Counted from the stretch's first letter, positions 1-6,850 are shown. The stretch: 12,021 nt of DNA from an uncultured Sutterella sp. (GCA_934249275.1 CAKQKT010000061.1:1-12021); one strand, 5' to 3'. The notes: a model not told the origin generated them from the sequence alone. Program-made: numbers and translations.

Positions 1-372
1 GCCTTCAAGATCCCGGTCGAACAGCTCAAGAAGACGATTGCCGACTACAACAAGGCGCTTGCCGCCAAGTCCGGCGACGAAATGGGCCGCGGCTTCTTCC
101 CGAAGGCCGTTCCGATGGGCCAGGGCCCGTGGTACTGCTCCATCCTGTCGCCGAAGGTCCATCACTGCATGGGCGGCCTCCAGACCGACAGCGAAGCCCG
201 CGTCATCGACATCCTGAACGACAAGCCGATTCCGGGCCTCTTCGCCGCCGGCGAAGCCACGGGCGGCGTCCACGGCGCAGTTCGCCTCGGCTCCTGCGCA
301 ACGCTTGACTGCCTCGTCTACGGCCGCATTGCAGGTCGTGCTGCCGCCAAGTCGAAGTCCTGGGTCGCTTAA
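1..372 (+). CDS. Fumarate reductase / flavocytochrome c-type flavoprotein, C-terminal part
   Basis: Only the last 123 codons are in the window; the reading frame is open from base 1 and stops at TAA 370-372. Seen: HHCMGG (visible residues 54-59) followed by a C-terminal FAD-contact stretch with GLFAAGEATGG (79-89) and VHGAVRLGS (90-98). In the FAD_binding_2 fumarate reductase family these two places supply the substrate-binding His and Arg, and both are kept here (H54/H55, R95). This supports a 2-enoate reductase acting on fumarate or a similar electron acceptor, usually fed by a haem or FMN partner domain in the periplasm. The true substrate, the N-terminus and any haem domain cannot be judged from this fragment. 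The family has many paralogues with different acceptors (fumarate, urocanate, methacrylate), so 'fumarate reductase' is a family name here. A hairpin follows the stop. Confidence 0.85.
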   Translation, partial: AFKIPVEQLKKTIADYNKALAAKSGDEMGRGFFPKAVPMGQGPWYCSILSPKVHHCMGGLQTDSEARVIDILNDKPIPGLFAAGEATGGVHGAVRLGSCATLDCLVYGRIAGRAAAKSKSWVA

Positions 373-440
373 ACAACCCATTCCTCCTAGAACAACAACT
401 CTCCCATCTCAGACGTTAGTGCTTGACGCCTGACTTTAAA

Positions 441-479
441 GCTCTGCCGGATCGGATCAGTTCGGCAGGGCCTCTTTTT
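441..479 (+). terminator. Intrinsic terminator between convergent genes
   Basis: CTCTGCCG pairs with CGGCAGGG (one T-G wobble) around a loop of about 12 bases, and CCTCTTTTT follows on the plus strand. It sits about 70 bases past the flavoprotein stop. On the minus strand the same hairpin is followed by only TTTAAA, so it may also stop nsrR transcription, less efficiently. Confidence 0.7.
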
Positions 480-528
480 ATGTTGATTATCGAATTCGAT
501 TCGGGCGTAGAGAACCCGATCGAAAACG

Positions 529-981
529 TCAGCGTCCTGCGGGCATCATCATTGAAATCAGCGGCGAGACGCTCTTGCCGTCGCAGCCATGGCGCAGATC
601 CGCGACGGTGTAGTTGTTGAGCACTTCGTAGAAGGCCTCGTTCGCATCCCTGAGAGCGCCAATGAGAACGCACCCGCCAATGAACGGACACCTGGGCTCG
701 GCGCAGTCGACGAGCTGCTCGTCATCCTCCAGAGCCCTGACGATGTCGCCGATGCGAAGCTTGTCGGCGTCCTCCGCCAGCATGATCCCGCCGTTGCGGC
801 CGCGAACGGAGTCGAGCCAGCCGGCCTTTACCATGAAGTGAGCCGACTTGATGACAAGGTTGGGGTTCCAGCAAAGGATTTCAGACAGTTCGGGGACCGA
901 AAAGGTCTTGGTGCGGTCAGGCTGGTTTGCCAGGAACATAAGAACTCTCAGACCGAGATCCGTATATCGCTTCAGGTGCAT
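529..981 (-). CDS. nsrR: NsrR-type Rrf2-family iron-sulfur transcriptional repressor
   Basis: A 150-aa protein of Rrf2 length. Seen: N-terminal winged-helix region (about 1-70) with a recognition-helix segment around residues 39-54 and the typical wing SVRGRNGGIMLA (58-69). It has three cysteines, C93, C98 and C104, spaced C-X4-C-X5-C as in NsrR, and an Asp at position 8. In NsrR of other bacteria the three Cys bind an Fe-S cluster that reacts with nitric oxide, and an Asp near residue 8 is the fourth ligand in the Streptomyces protein. Known targets of NsrR include hmp, and a clear hmp lies 1.2 kb upstream on the same strand, which supports NsrR over IscR or RsrR. An extra Cys (C37) lies in the helix-turn-helix region. 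No strong Shine-Dalgarno is seen before the ATG at 981, so the start rests on the family-typical MHLKRYTDLGLR opening. Confidence 0.82.
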   Translation of the reverse strand: MHLKRYTDLGLRVLMFLANQPDRTKTFSVPELSEILCWNPNLVIKSAHFMVKAGWLDSVRGRNGGIMLAEDADKLRIGDIVRALEDDEQLVDCAEPRCPFIGGCVLIGALRDANEAFYEVLNNYTVADLRHGCDGKSVSPLISMMMPAGR

Positions 982-1018
982 GACTTTTTAGAAATGGATG
1001 AAACAGAAAAACTTAGCC

Positions 1019-1036
1019 TTGAATGACTCAATCATA
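1019..1036 (-). promoter_or_regulatory. Possible nsrR -10 box with overlapping dyad
   Basis: On the minus strand TATGAT (1031-1036) is a good -10 hexamer, but no good -35 is seen at 16-18 bases. Directly downstream, TTGAGTCATTCAA (1019-1031) is an imperfect palindrome (TTGA/TCAA arms, 5-base centre) that would cover the transcription start, a usual place for a repressor site. It does not match the published NsrR consensus or a correctly spaced FNR box. Autoregulation is therefore only a suggestion. Confidence 0.35.
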
Positions 1037-1060
1037 CAAGAAAGGAATACCGCACGGCGT

Positions 1061-2005
1061 TCATCCGGCAAGGCCGGCAAGAATCATCGTGATCCAGACA
1101 GGCAGCGTCAGCATGGAGACAAGCGTCTGGGCCGTCGTGACATCCGCCACCGCAGCGGCGTTCCCGCGCATCGCCGCCGTCATCACGTAGCACGATTGGG
1201 CCGTCGGCAGGGCGGCAAAGAGAATCATGACGCCCGCTTCAACCGAGCTGAGTCCGGCGAACGTGGCGACGCCAAGGGCGACCAGCGGCACCACCAGCAG
1301 GCGGTTCACGGTTGAAACGGAAATGAGCTTCCAATGCTCGCGAAAGTCCTCGCGCCTCAAGCCCGCTCCGATGCAGAGAAGCCCAAGCGCGAGCGACGCG
1401 CTTCCAAGATGCTTCAAAAGCGTCATGCCTGCTTCGGGAAGCTTCAGTCCGCTGAGATTGACGATGAGCCCGAGAACCGTCGCGATGATCAAAGGATTGG
1501 TGAGTACCGCTCGAAGCGTGGGCAGAACGGCTCCCTGAGACTCGGTCGAATCTCTCTGGGCCACGGCGCGCGCGAGCACGCTCACCGCGATCGCGTTGCT
1601 GATCGGAACCCAGAATGCAATGAGGAGCGCCAGAAGCGCAAAGCCGTCATTGCCGAAAAGGCGCAGGCATACGGCAAAGCCGATGTAGGTGTTGAAACGG
1701 AAGCCGCATTGAAAGACCGAAGCGTGCGTGACCGGATCGTCGCGGACAACATGTCGAACGAGATGCGCAATCAGTACGGCCGTCAGCATGGCGCCGATGC
1801 CGGCCGACAGAAACCGTGCAGCCTCGGCAATGGAAATCGTGCTCGTTGCAATCGACGTAAAGAGAAGCGGCGGGAAAAGCACATAGAAGACGAGCCGCTC
1901 GGCATTCTTCCAGAAATCGCGCCCGTATCCAAACCGGCGCGCCAGCAGCAAGCCGAGAAGGATGATCAGGAAGTCCGGAAGAATGATGAGAAGGCTGTCT
2001 GTCAT
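1061..2005 (-). CDS. AEC-family (auxin efflux carrier-like) permease
   Basis: A 314-aa, very hydrophobic protein, the normal size for bacterial AEC carriers (Mem_trans family). I count about ten membrane segments, roughly at residues 3-22, 38-56, 62-84, 103-118, 120-145, 162-185, 197-215, 228-252, 256-277 and 290-312. Family-typical stretches are NPLIIATVLG in the middle and LPTAQSCYVMTAAM followed by TTAQTLVSMLTLPVW near the end. Members move organic anions such as malate or malonate, or related compounds, across the inner membrane; the substrate cannot be read from sequence. It lies between nsrR (79 bases downstream) and the hmp terminator. Upstream, TATACT (2035-2040, minus) could be a -10, without a clear -35. 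No good Shine-Dalgarno precedes the ATG at 2005. A link to nitric oxide is not evident from the protein itself. Confidence 0.85.
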   Translation of the reverse strand: MTDSLLIILPDFLIILLGLLLARRFGYGRDFWKNAERLVFYVLFPPLLFTSIATSTISIAEAARFLSAGIGAMLTAVLIAHLVRHVVRDDPVTHASVFQCGFRFNTYIGFAVCLRLFGNDGFALLALLIAFWVPISNAIAVSVLARAVAQRDSTESQGAVLPTLRAVLTNPLIIATVLGLIVNLSGLKLPEAGMTLLKHLGSASLALGLLCIGAGLRREDFREHWKLISVSTVNRLLVVPLVALGVATFAGLSSVEAGVMILFAALPTAQSCYVMTAAMRGNAAAVADVTTAQTLVSMLTLPVWITMILAGLAG

Positions 2006-2057
2006 GTCTAAGCGAGTATCTTTGCCGTGCAGTCAGTATAACGCTGAACAACGAATG

Positions 2058-2089
2058 AAAAAAACGGGAATCCCGGATAGAGATTCCCG
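2058..2089 (-). terminator. Intrinsic terminator after hmp
   Basis: Perfect 8-bp stem CGGGAATC / GATTCCCG (2065-2072 and 2082-2089) with a 9-base loop, followed on the minus strand by seven T. It lies about 100 bases past the hmp stop and just before the permease gene, so it should separate the two transcripts. Confidence 0.85.
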
Positions 2090-2185
2090 CAAACGTGAGG
2101 AAGAGAAGAGTCGCTTGAACTGTTACTACCTCCTCTCTTCTTCCACCTCTCTGGATCAAAATCGTTCAGGAAGCTTGAAAACTTC

Positions 2186-3406
2186 TCAAGTCAGATTACC
2201 CGTGCCGAAGGCTTCCGTATGGATGCGTTCATTGGGCACGCCGGCTTCGGCAAGCGCTTCGCGCAAGTCGTTCATGAAGGCTGCGGGACCGCAGATGTAC
2301 GCGTCGGCATCGGCCGCCGGCGCAAGCGCCTTGATGTCAGCAGCCGTCGGACGAACGCCGAGCTTGACGCACGAGCACTTGATCTGCTTGTCGGCCTCGT
2401 CGGGCTGCGTGATGTAGGCCGTCATGCGGGCGTTCTTAAGCTTGGCGGCTTCGGCATGAACTTCCTTCACAAGGGCGAGTTCGCTGCCCGTGCGGGCTAC
2501 CTGCACGAACGTCACGGGACGTTCGGGCGTCTTTTCGGCAATCTGCTGGAGCATCGCAAAGATGGGCGTGATGCCGATGCCGCCGGCCACGAGAATGACG
2601 GGATTCGTGCCTTCGGCAAGATAGAATTCACCCGTCGGCGCGGAGACGTCGATCGTGTCGCCTTCCTTGAGGCATTTGTGCAGATGGTTGGACATGAGGC
2701 CTGCGGGAACGCCGTCCTTCCCGTCAACGCGCTTGACGGAAATGCGCAGACCCTTGTCGCAAAGCGGCGCGGCGGAGAGCGAATACTGGCGCGGCTGCAC
2801 GAGCTTCACTTCCGGAAGATAGGCGCGCACCGAGACGAACTGGCCGGGCTTGTAAGCCGGGACCCTGCCCCCGTCGGCGGGCTTCAGATAGAAGCTCACG
2901 ACATCGGGCGTTTCCTCCACGCGCTTCTCCACGATGAACGGACGCCAGCCGGACCAGCCGCCTTCGGCATTGGCCTGTTCCTTGTAGATGTCGCCTTCGA
3001 CCTTGATCAGCAGATCGGCAAGCTGGCCGTAGGCAGCAGCCCAGGCTTCGATGAGTTCGTCGGAGGCTGCGTCGCCAAGAACTTCCTTGATGGAGGCGAG
3101 AAGGTGCTTCCCGACAATCGGATAGTGTTCGGCACGAATGCCGATCGTGGCGTGCTTCGACGCGATGAACTTGACGGCGGGCAGAAGAACGGCGGGGTTT
3201 TCGATGTTTTCCGCGTAGGCCAGAACGGCGCCGGCAAGCGCCTTCTGCTGGTGGCCGCGAGCCTGGTGAACCTGGTTGAAGACGTTGCGCAGTTCAGGAT
3301 TGTGGCTCAGCATGCGCTTGTAGAAATGCGTCGTGAGCGCGACGCCGTGTTCGCGAAGAACGGGAACGGTGGCCTTGACAAGCTCGATCTGTCGGGTGGT
3401 CAGCAT
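2186..3406 (-). CDS. hmp: Flavohaemoglobin (nitric oxide dioxygenase)
   Basis: A 406-aa protein, close to E. coli Hmp (396 aa). It oxidises NO to nitrate with O2 and NAD(P)H in the cytoplasm; under anoxia the family can slowly reduce NO. Seen: globin domain (about 1-140) with Y29, Q53, the proximal haem ligand H85 and Y95, all at the positions known from E. coli Hmp; FAD domain (about 152-260) with RQYSLS at 206-211; NAD-binding domain (about 265-406) with GGIGITP at 275-281, CGP at 372-374 and a C-terminal EAFG. All three domains are complete, so the enzyme should be active. The start is supported by GAGGAG (3416-3421) nine bases upstream of the ATG. A strong promoter lies about 100 bases upstream and a terminator downstream, so it is probably transcribed alone, likely under the nearby NsrR. 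Confidence 0.96.
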   Translation of the reverse strand: MLTTRQIELVKATVPVLREHGVALTTHFYKRMLSHNPELRNVFNQVHQARGHQQKALAGAVLAYAENIENPAVLLPAVKFIASKHATIGIRAEHYPIVGKHLLASIKEVLGDAASDELIEAWAAAYGQLADLLIKVEGDIYKEQANAEGGWSGWRPFIVEKRVEETPDVVSFYLKPADGGRVPAYKPGQFVSVRAYLPEVKLVQPRQYSLSAAPLCDKGLRISVKRVDGKDGVPAGLMSNHLHKCLKEGDTIDVSAPTGEFYLAEGTNPVILVAGGIGITPIFAMLQQIAEKTPERPVTFVQVARTGSELALVKEVHAEAAKLKNARMTAYITQPDEADKQIKCSCVKLGVRPTAADIKALAPAADADAYICGPAAFMNDLREALAEAGVPNERIHTEAFGTGNLT

Positions 3407-3448
3407 GGCGGAAGTCTCCTCAAAAATTGGGAAATGCAGTAATTCGGT

Positions 3449-3465
3449 CGCATGTCTTGCATGCG
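3449..3465. promoter_or_regulatory. Inverted repeat in the hmp leader, candidate operator
   Basis: CGCATG - 5 bases - CATGCG is a perfect 6-bp inverted repeat located between the predicted hmp start of transcription (near 3502) and its ribosome binding site (3416-3421). A repressor bound here would block elongation; alternatively it forms a small RNA hairpin. It shares a GCATG core with NsrR-type sites (ATGYATTT half-sites) but does not match the full consensus. Confidence 0.4.
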
Positions 3466-3508
3466 GTCAAACACCGTTGCGGGCCCGCTCGATGTCTGGT
3501 GTGCGTCA

Positions 3509-3538
3509 ATCATATATTTGCGTTATTTGTATTGTCAA
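3509..3538 (-). promoter_or_regulatory. Sigma70 promoter of hmp
   Basis: On the minus strand TTGACA (-35, 3533-3538) and TATGAT (-10, 3509-3514) are separated by 18 bases of AT-rich spacer. Only one base in the -10 differs from consensus (TATAAT). The expected transcript starts near 3502 and has a leader of about 95 bases. Such a strong promoter fits a gene kept off by a repressor. Between it and the peptidase terminator (3539-3711) I see no gene. Confidence 0.75.
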
Positions 3539-3712
3539 CGCACTTTCGTCCGCTTTTGCAACAAAATTCGATATTTTTTGTACTTGTTTTGCCGCCCGTC
3601 ATCCGCGATCGGCGTTTGACGAGTCGAAAGCATTCCGCTCGAGATTGACCTCTTTTCATCCACTTGCTTGCAGGAGAGGCAATTCCGACCTACCAATGCT
3701 TTTCGAAAACCC

Positions 3713-3750
3713 AAAAATAGAACAGCCCCGGGGCAATTTGCACCGGGGCT
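3713..3750 (-). terminator. Intrinsic terminator after the P1-family peptidase gene
   Basis: Perfect 8-bp stem AGCCCCGG / CCGGGGCT (3724-3731 and 3743-3750) with an 11-base loop, followed on the minus strand by CTATTTTT. It lies about 45 bases past the stop and isolates the peptidase gene from hmp. Confidence 0.8.
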
Positions 3751-3792
3751 ATCGGGTTCATAGTTTGGGACCTTTAGAGGGCCCTGAGACTA

Positions 3793-4953
3793 TTACTTGG
3801 CGGCAGGAAGCTTGTTTTCAGCGCGGAGCATGTCAAGAACCTTGTCAACCGGGAGGGCCTTGTGGACCTTGCCGTTGTAGCCGGTAACGTCATGAGCCTT
3901 GAAGAGCGAGTTGATGATGGCTTCTTCCGTAGCTTCGATGGTGGCCATGAAGATCGGGGTCATGTCGTCGTTGGCGACGTTGACGTTGTTCAGCTTTTCA
4001 AGCTGCTTGGTATTGTGCGGAACGCGGTTTTCCTTGGCGGTCGAGAAGGCGATCGCGAAGTCGCCGGAACCGTTGGAGGCGATGCCGCCGGCCTTGGCGA
4101 GCCCCATGAAGGCGCGCTTGGCAACGCGTTCGAGGTTGCGGGAGTCGATCGGAGCGTCGGTGCCGACAACCATCATGATGGAGCCGTCAGCGCATTCGAT
4201 TTCCTTCTGCCACGGATAGCCGCCGAGCTTTTCGCCAACGGCGACGCCGTCAACGTTCAGGAAGCCGCCGAAGTTCGTCTGAACGAGAACGCCGACCGTG
4301 TAGCCGCCCATGGAAGCCGGGAGCTTGCGGGAGGACGTGCCGATGCCGCCCTTCCAGCCGAAGGCCTTCGTGCCGGAGCCGGCGCCGACGACGCCTTCTT
4401 CAACAGGACCGGACTTGGCGGACTTGATGGCCTTGAGAACGTCCTTGGCCGTCAGGAAGCGGGCGCGGATGTCGTTGATGCCGCCGTCGTTCGTTTCACC
4501 GACAACGCCGTTCACGGAGCGGCAGTCGCCGTTTTCCTTGAAGGAGAACGTGTAGTCGATAATGCCGTCGAGACCGGCAGCAACGTTAAGCGTGTTGACG
4601 AGGACGATCGGGGTTTCGATGTTGCCGAGTTCCTTCACCTGCGGGTAGCCGGTCATCTTGCCGAAACCGTTGGCGAGGAAAATGCCGGCCGGAACCTTTT
4701 CCTTGAAGAGGTTGCCGCCGTGCGGAAGAATGGCGGTCACGCCGGTGTGGGCGCCCTTCTTGTCGTCATGGACGTTGACCTGGCCGACGAGCACGCCCGG
4801 AACGTCGGTAATGGCGTTGTTCTGACCGGTATGCAGAACGCCGAACTGGATGCCGTATTCACGCGGGCGCAGCGAGTCTTCCTGAGCGGAAACTGCACCA
4901 ACCATCATTGCACCGGCCACGGAGGCGGCAACCAAAGTCTTCAAAAAGTTCAT
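3793..4953 (-). CDS. P1-family (DmpA/BapA-like) self-processing aminopeptidase, exported
   Basis: A 386-aa protein of peptidase family S58/P1 (L-aminopeptidase/D-esterase, beta-aminopeptidases). Seen: signal peptide with K5, a hydrophobic core to about residue 20 and a VSA-Q cleavage site after A23, so the mature enzyme is probably periplasmic. The family opening ITDVPGVLVGQVNVHDD (48-64) is present, as is the self-cleavage motif NGSGDFAIAFSTA (294-306). In DmpA the chain is cut between Gly and Ser of this motif and the new N-terminal Ser is the nucleophile, here G295/S296. VGAGSGTKAFGWKGGIGTSS (189-208) and PIDSRNLERVAKRA (268-281) are also typical. It removes N-terminal residues from peptides or amides; D-amino-acid or beta-amino-acid substrates are known in the family, and the substrate here is unknown. 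The start is supported by GAGGAG six bases upstream. It is a single-gene transcript with its own terminator. Confidence 0.92.
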   Translation of the reverse strand: MNFLKTLVAASVAGAMMVGAVSAQEDSLRPREYGIQFGVLHTGQNNAITDVPGVLVGQVNVHDDKKGAHTGVTAILPHGGNLFKEKVPAGIFLANGFGKMTGYPQVKELGNIETPIVLVNTLNVAAGLDGIIDYTFSFKENGDCRSVNGVVGETNDGGINDIRARFLTAKDVLKAIKSAKSGPVEEGVVGAGSGTKAFGWKGGIGTSSRKLPASMGGYTVGVLVQTNFGGFLNVDGVAVGEKLGGYPWQKEIECADGSIMMVVGTDAPIDSRNLERVAKRAFMGLAKAGGIASNGSGDFAIAFSTAKENRVPHNTKQLEKLNNVNVANDDMTPIFMATIEATEEAIINSLFKAHDVTGYNGKVHKALPVDKVLDMLRAENKLPAAK

Positions 4954-4971
4954 TTCATTCTCCTCTGTATT

Positions 4972-4986
4972 CGGCAGGTCCTGCCG
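4972..4986. promoter_or_regulatory. Perfect palindrome in the peptidase leader, candidate operator
   Basis: CGGCAGGTCCTGCCG is a perfect 7-1-7 inverted repeat, six bases upstream of the Shine-Dalgarno of the P1-family peptidase gene. A weak -10-like TATATC (4997-5002, minus) would place it just downstream of the transcription start. It could bind a repressor or form a leader hairpin; no T-run follows, so it is not a terminator. Confidence 0.45.
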
Positions 4987-5025
4987 TTCAGTGAAGGATA
5001 TAGACGATGCTTAAAAGCGACCACT

Positions 5026-5051
5026 CGTAGTTCCCCGCATCGTAGTTCCCC
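5026..5051. repeat. Two 11-bp direct repeats, 15-bp period
   Basis: CGTAGTTCCCC occurs at 5026-5036 and again, identical, at 5041-5051. Relative to the possible -10 of the peptidase gene (4997-5002, minus) the copies fall at and just upstream of the -35 region, where tandem activator sites are often found. No known regulator motif is recognised. Confidence 0.5.
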
Positions 5052-5393
5052 CTACCATCAGCACGAATATGACGCATTCGGAGAGCGCAGATTCACGCCT
5101 TTCCCTACCCTGCAGGCCGTTTGCAATGACACAACAGTAGCTGCGATTCTTGAAATTGCTGTCACATAGAAACGACTTGAAACAACTTAAACGCGAACCG
5201 TTGCCGAAATCCCCTAGTCGCGAGGCGCTTGATAAACGGCGATACCTTAAGGCGGCGCAGCAATTTCTATCAACTTGCGCAATTTCGACATGAATGATGT
5301 TCATCCAACCGGCCGACACGCTAGCCGAATGTGCCTGCTGAGACGCCACTACAATCGGATAAAGAAGCACAACCTTCACTCATGTAGAGACTC
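5052..5393. other. Intergenic stretch without recognised gene
   Basis: This stretch lies between the divergent peptidase (-) and antitoxin-like (+) genes. A minus-strand open frame of about 120 codons crosses it, but its protein is rich in Cys, Ser and Arg, without recognisable domains, and lacks a ribosome binding site; I judge it non-coding. The promoter of the antitoxin-like gene should lie here, but no convincing -35/-10 pair is seen. Confidence 0.5.
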
Positions 5394-5666
5394 ATGACAA
5401 CAGAACTCTTTACCATGCAGCTGTCCGCGGAAGAACAGCGACTTCTGACGACCGCCGCTGCAATTGCCAACCGCTCGGAAGAAGACCTTGTTCGCTCGAT
5501 CCTCTTCCCGCAGCTCAAGGCTTTTCTCAACGAACACCTGATGGTGGTCGACGATCCGGAAGTGTTCAAGCAAATCCTCGACGATCTCGCCCGAGGCCGG
5601 ACGCCCGAAGACGCGGCCTTCCAGAAGAAGTTGTTCGAGGAAGAAGAGAAGTTCTGGGCACGGTAG
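5394..5666 (+). CDS. TacA/DUF1778-like antitoxin, apparently without its toxin
   Basis: A 90-aa protein. Its layout resembles DUF1778 antitoxins such as Salmonella TacA: a short N-terminal strand (MQLSAEEQ), a helix with LLTTAAAIANRSEEDLVRSI (about 17-36, the ribbon-helix-helix part), then a linker with VVDDPEVFKQILDDL (51-65) and an acidic tail ending EEEEKFWAR. In the family the N-terminal part binds operator DNA and the C-terminal part wraps a GNAT acetyltransferase toxin. No GNAT gene follows; after 83 bases comes a broken ATPase gene. It is therefore either an orphan antitoxin left after toxin loss, or a stand-alone small regulator. The start at 5394 has no good Shine-Dalgarno; ATG 5415 is an alternative that keeps the domain. 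The family call rests on pattern resemblance only. Confidence 0.6.
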   Translation: MTTELFTMQLSAEEQRLLTTAAAIANRSEEDLVRSILFPQLKAFLNEHLMVVDDPEVFKQILDDLARGRTPEDAAFQKKLFEEEEKFWAR

Positions 5667-5749
5667 GCCCTCGTGCTTTCCGGTTTTGTGCAAGCCTGCC
5701 CGGACAAGCAGCCGGCAAGTTGCAAGACCTTATCAATATTGTTGAACCC

Positions 5750-6850
5750 ATGAAGTTTTACGGACGATCCAACGAAATCGCAGTCCTCAAGCGAGAGCTC
5801 GCTCTTTCCGAAGCTCGTGCGCGGTTTGCCATCGTTTCAGGCCGAAGGCGCATCGGCAAAACGACGTTGATTCGCGAAGCAGTGAAAGACTGCGGTCGTC
5901 CGGTGTTCTACTTTCAGTGCACCTCCAGCTGCACTGAAGAGATGCTTGCCCGGGTCTGGCTCGATGAAATCCGCAGGACCTTTGACCTTGCAACGGACGC
6001 CGGTCCTCGCAGGTTGACGGCGGCCAATATCGTCAGGCTTGTCATGAGGCTTTCGAAAGAAAAGCCGTGCGTGATGATTCTCGACGAATGCCAGGCACTG
6101 TCTTTTGCTGCGCCCGCGTTTTAGGCCGACCTGCAAGGCATTTGGGATCTCGAGAAGGATGACTCGCACATCCTTCTGATTTTTTCCGGACCTTCGTCCG
6201 AAGGCATGAAGGAAATCTTCGACAATGCCCGGGCGCCGCTCTTCGGACGGTGTGATTTGTCCTTGTCGCTACGTCCTTTTCAGCCGCATGATCTGCGAGA
6301 GATCTTTCTGGAAAACTATCCTCACGTGACACCCGCAGACCTTCTGACGCTCTACTCAACAACCGGCGGCGTGCCCGGCTATGTCTCGCATCTTGTCGAA
6401 TCGACGCCGTTGACGCGCGAAGGCATCCTCGGCCATGTCTTTTCCGAATCAGGCCGATTTCTACGTACGGACGCCGAGGACATTCTCAACCGATGCGGGA
6501 TCTCGGATTCGTGCGGTTGCATGAGCATTCTCAGAAGAATGGCCTTCAGCGCCAAACTGCAGAGCGAATTCGACGAGAGCTCGTGCATCCGGAACATGGC
6601 TGAGTGCTTGAACCGTCTCGAGAAGCGATGCAGCTTGATCAGACGAATGGCGTCGCTCATCACGGTCAGTCCTCGCGAAGCCGCATATGTGTTCACGGAT
6701 TTCTACTTCAGGTTTTGGTTCCGATTCATCGAGCCATTGCGGCTTCAGGCTGATGACGCGCGCCCTGCCTGGCCGGTATTGAAAGGCGACTGTCTCCGGA
6801 ACCTTGATGCATTCGAAGCGGGTAGAACCGTTGCGGCAGAAGGGCTATAG
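5750..6850 (+). pseudogene. ATPase_2/DUF234-type ATPase, broken by in-frame TAG and 3' truncated
   Basis: One reading frame from ATG 5750 to TAG 6848-6850 is interrupted by a single TAG at 6122-6124. Before the stop: MKFYGRSNEI opening, Walker A GRRRIGKT (31-38) and Walker B VMILDE (108-113). After the stop the same frame goes on with LQGIWD, LLIFSGPSS, an APLFGRCDLSLSLRPF stretch and YVFTDFYFRFWFRFIEP, all typical of the prokaryotic ATPase_2 family (PF01637) with its C-terminal DUF234-like part. The residue at the stop could well have been Gln (CAG to TAG by one change). The frame also ends about 40 residues after the FRFWFRF motif, whereas full members are roughly 450-480 aa, so the 3' end is missing too. 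As it stands only a 124-aa N-terminal fragment would be made. The function of intact members is poorly known (some are mobile-element or defence associated). An upstream in-frame TTG at 5720 is a less likely start. Confidence 0.8.

Noticed and set aside
489..500. 12-base palindrome ATCGAATTCGAT near the nsrR stop
   Set aside because: It lies downstream of both convergent genes, with no T-run; too short and badly placed to call an operator or terminator.
2219..3442. Long plus-strand open frame opposite hmp (about 407 codons)
   Set aside because: It is the antisense shadow of a complete, motif-rich flavohaemoglobin gene; GC-rich codon use leaves the opposite frame open, and its protein has no recognisable domain.
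3862..5169. Long plus-strand open frame opposite the peptidase gene (about 435 codons)
   Set aside because: Antisense shadow of a gene with signal peptide, catalytic motif, Shine-Dalgarno and terminator.
5011..5379. Minus-strand open frame of about 122 codons in the intergenic stretch
   Set aside because: No ribosome binding site, odd composition, crosses the tandem repeat and probable promoter of the peptidase gene.
6122..6124. TAG read as an amino acid (stop-codon recoding)
   Set aside because: Other genes in the window end naturally at TAG, and the ATPase gene is also truncated at its 3' end, so decay is the simpler reading.
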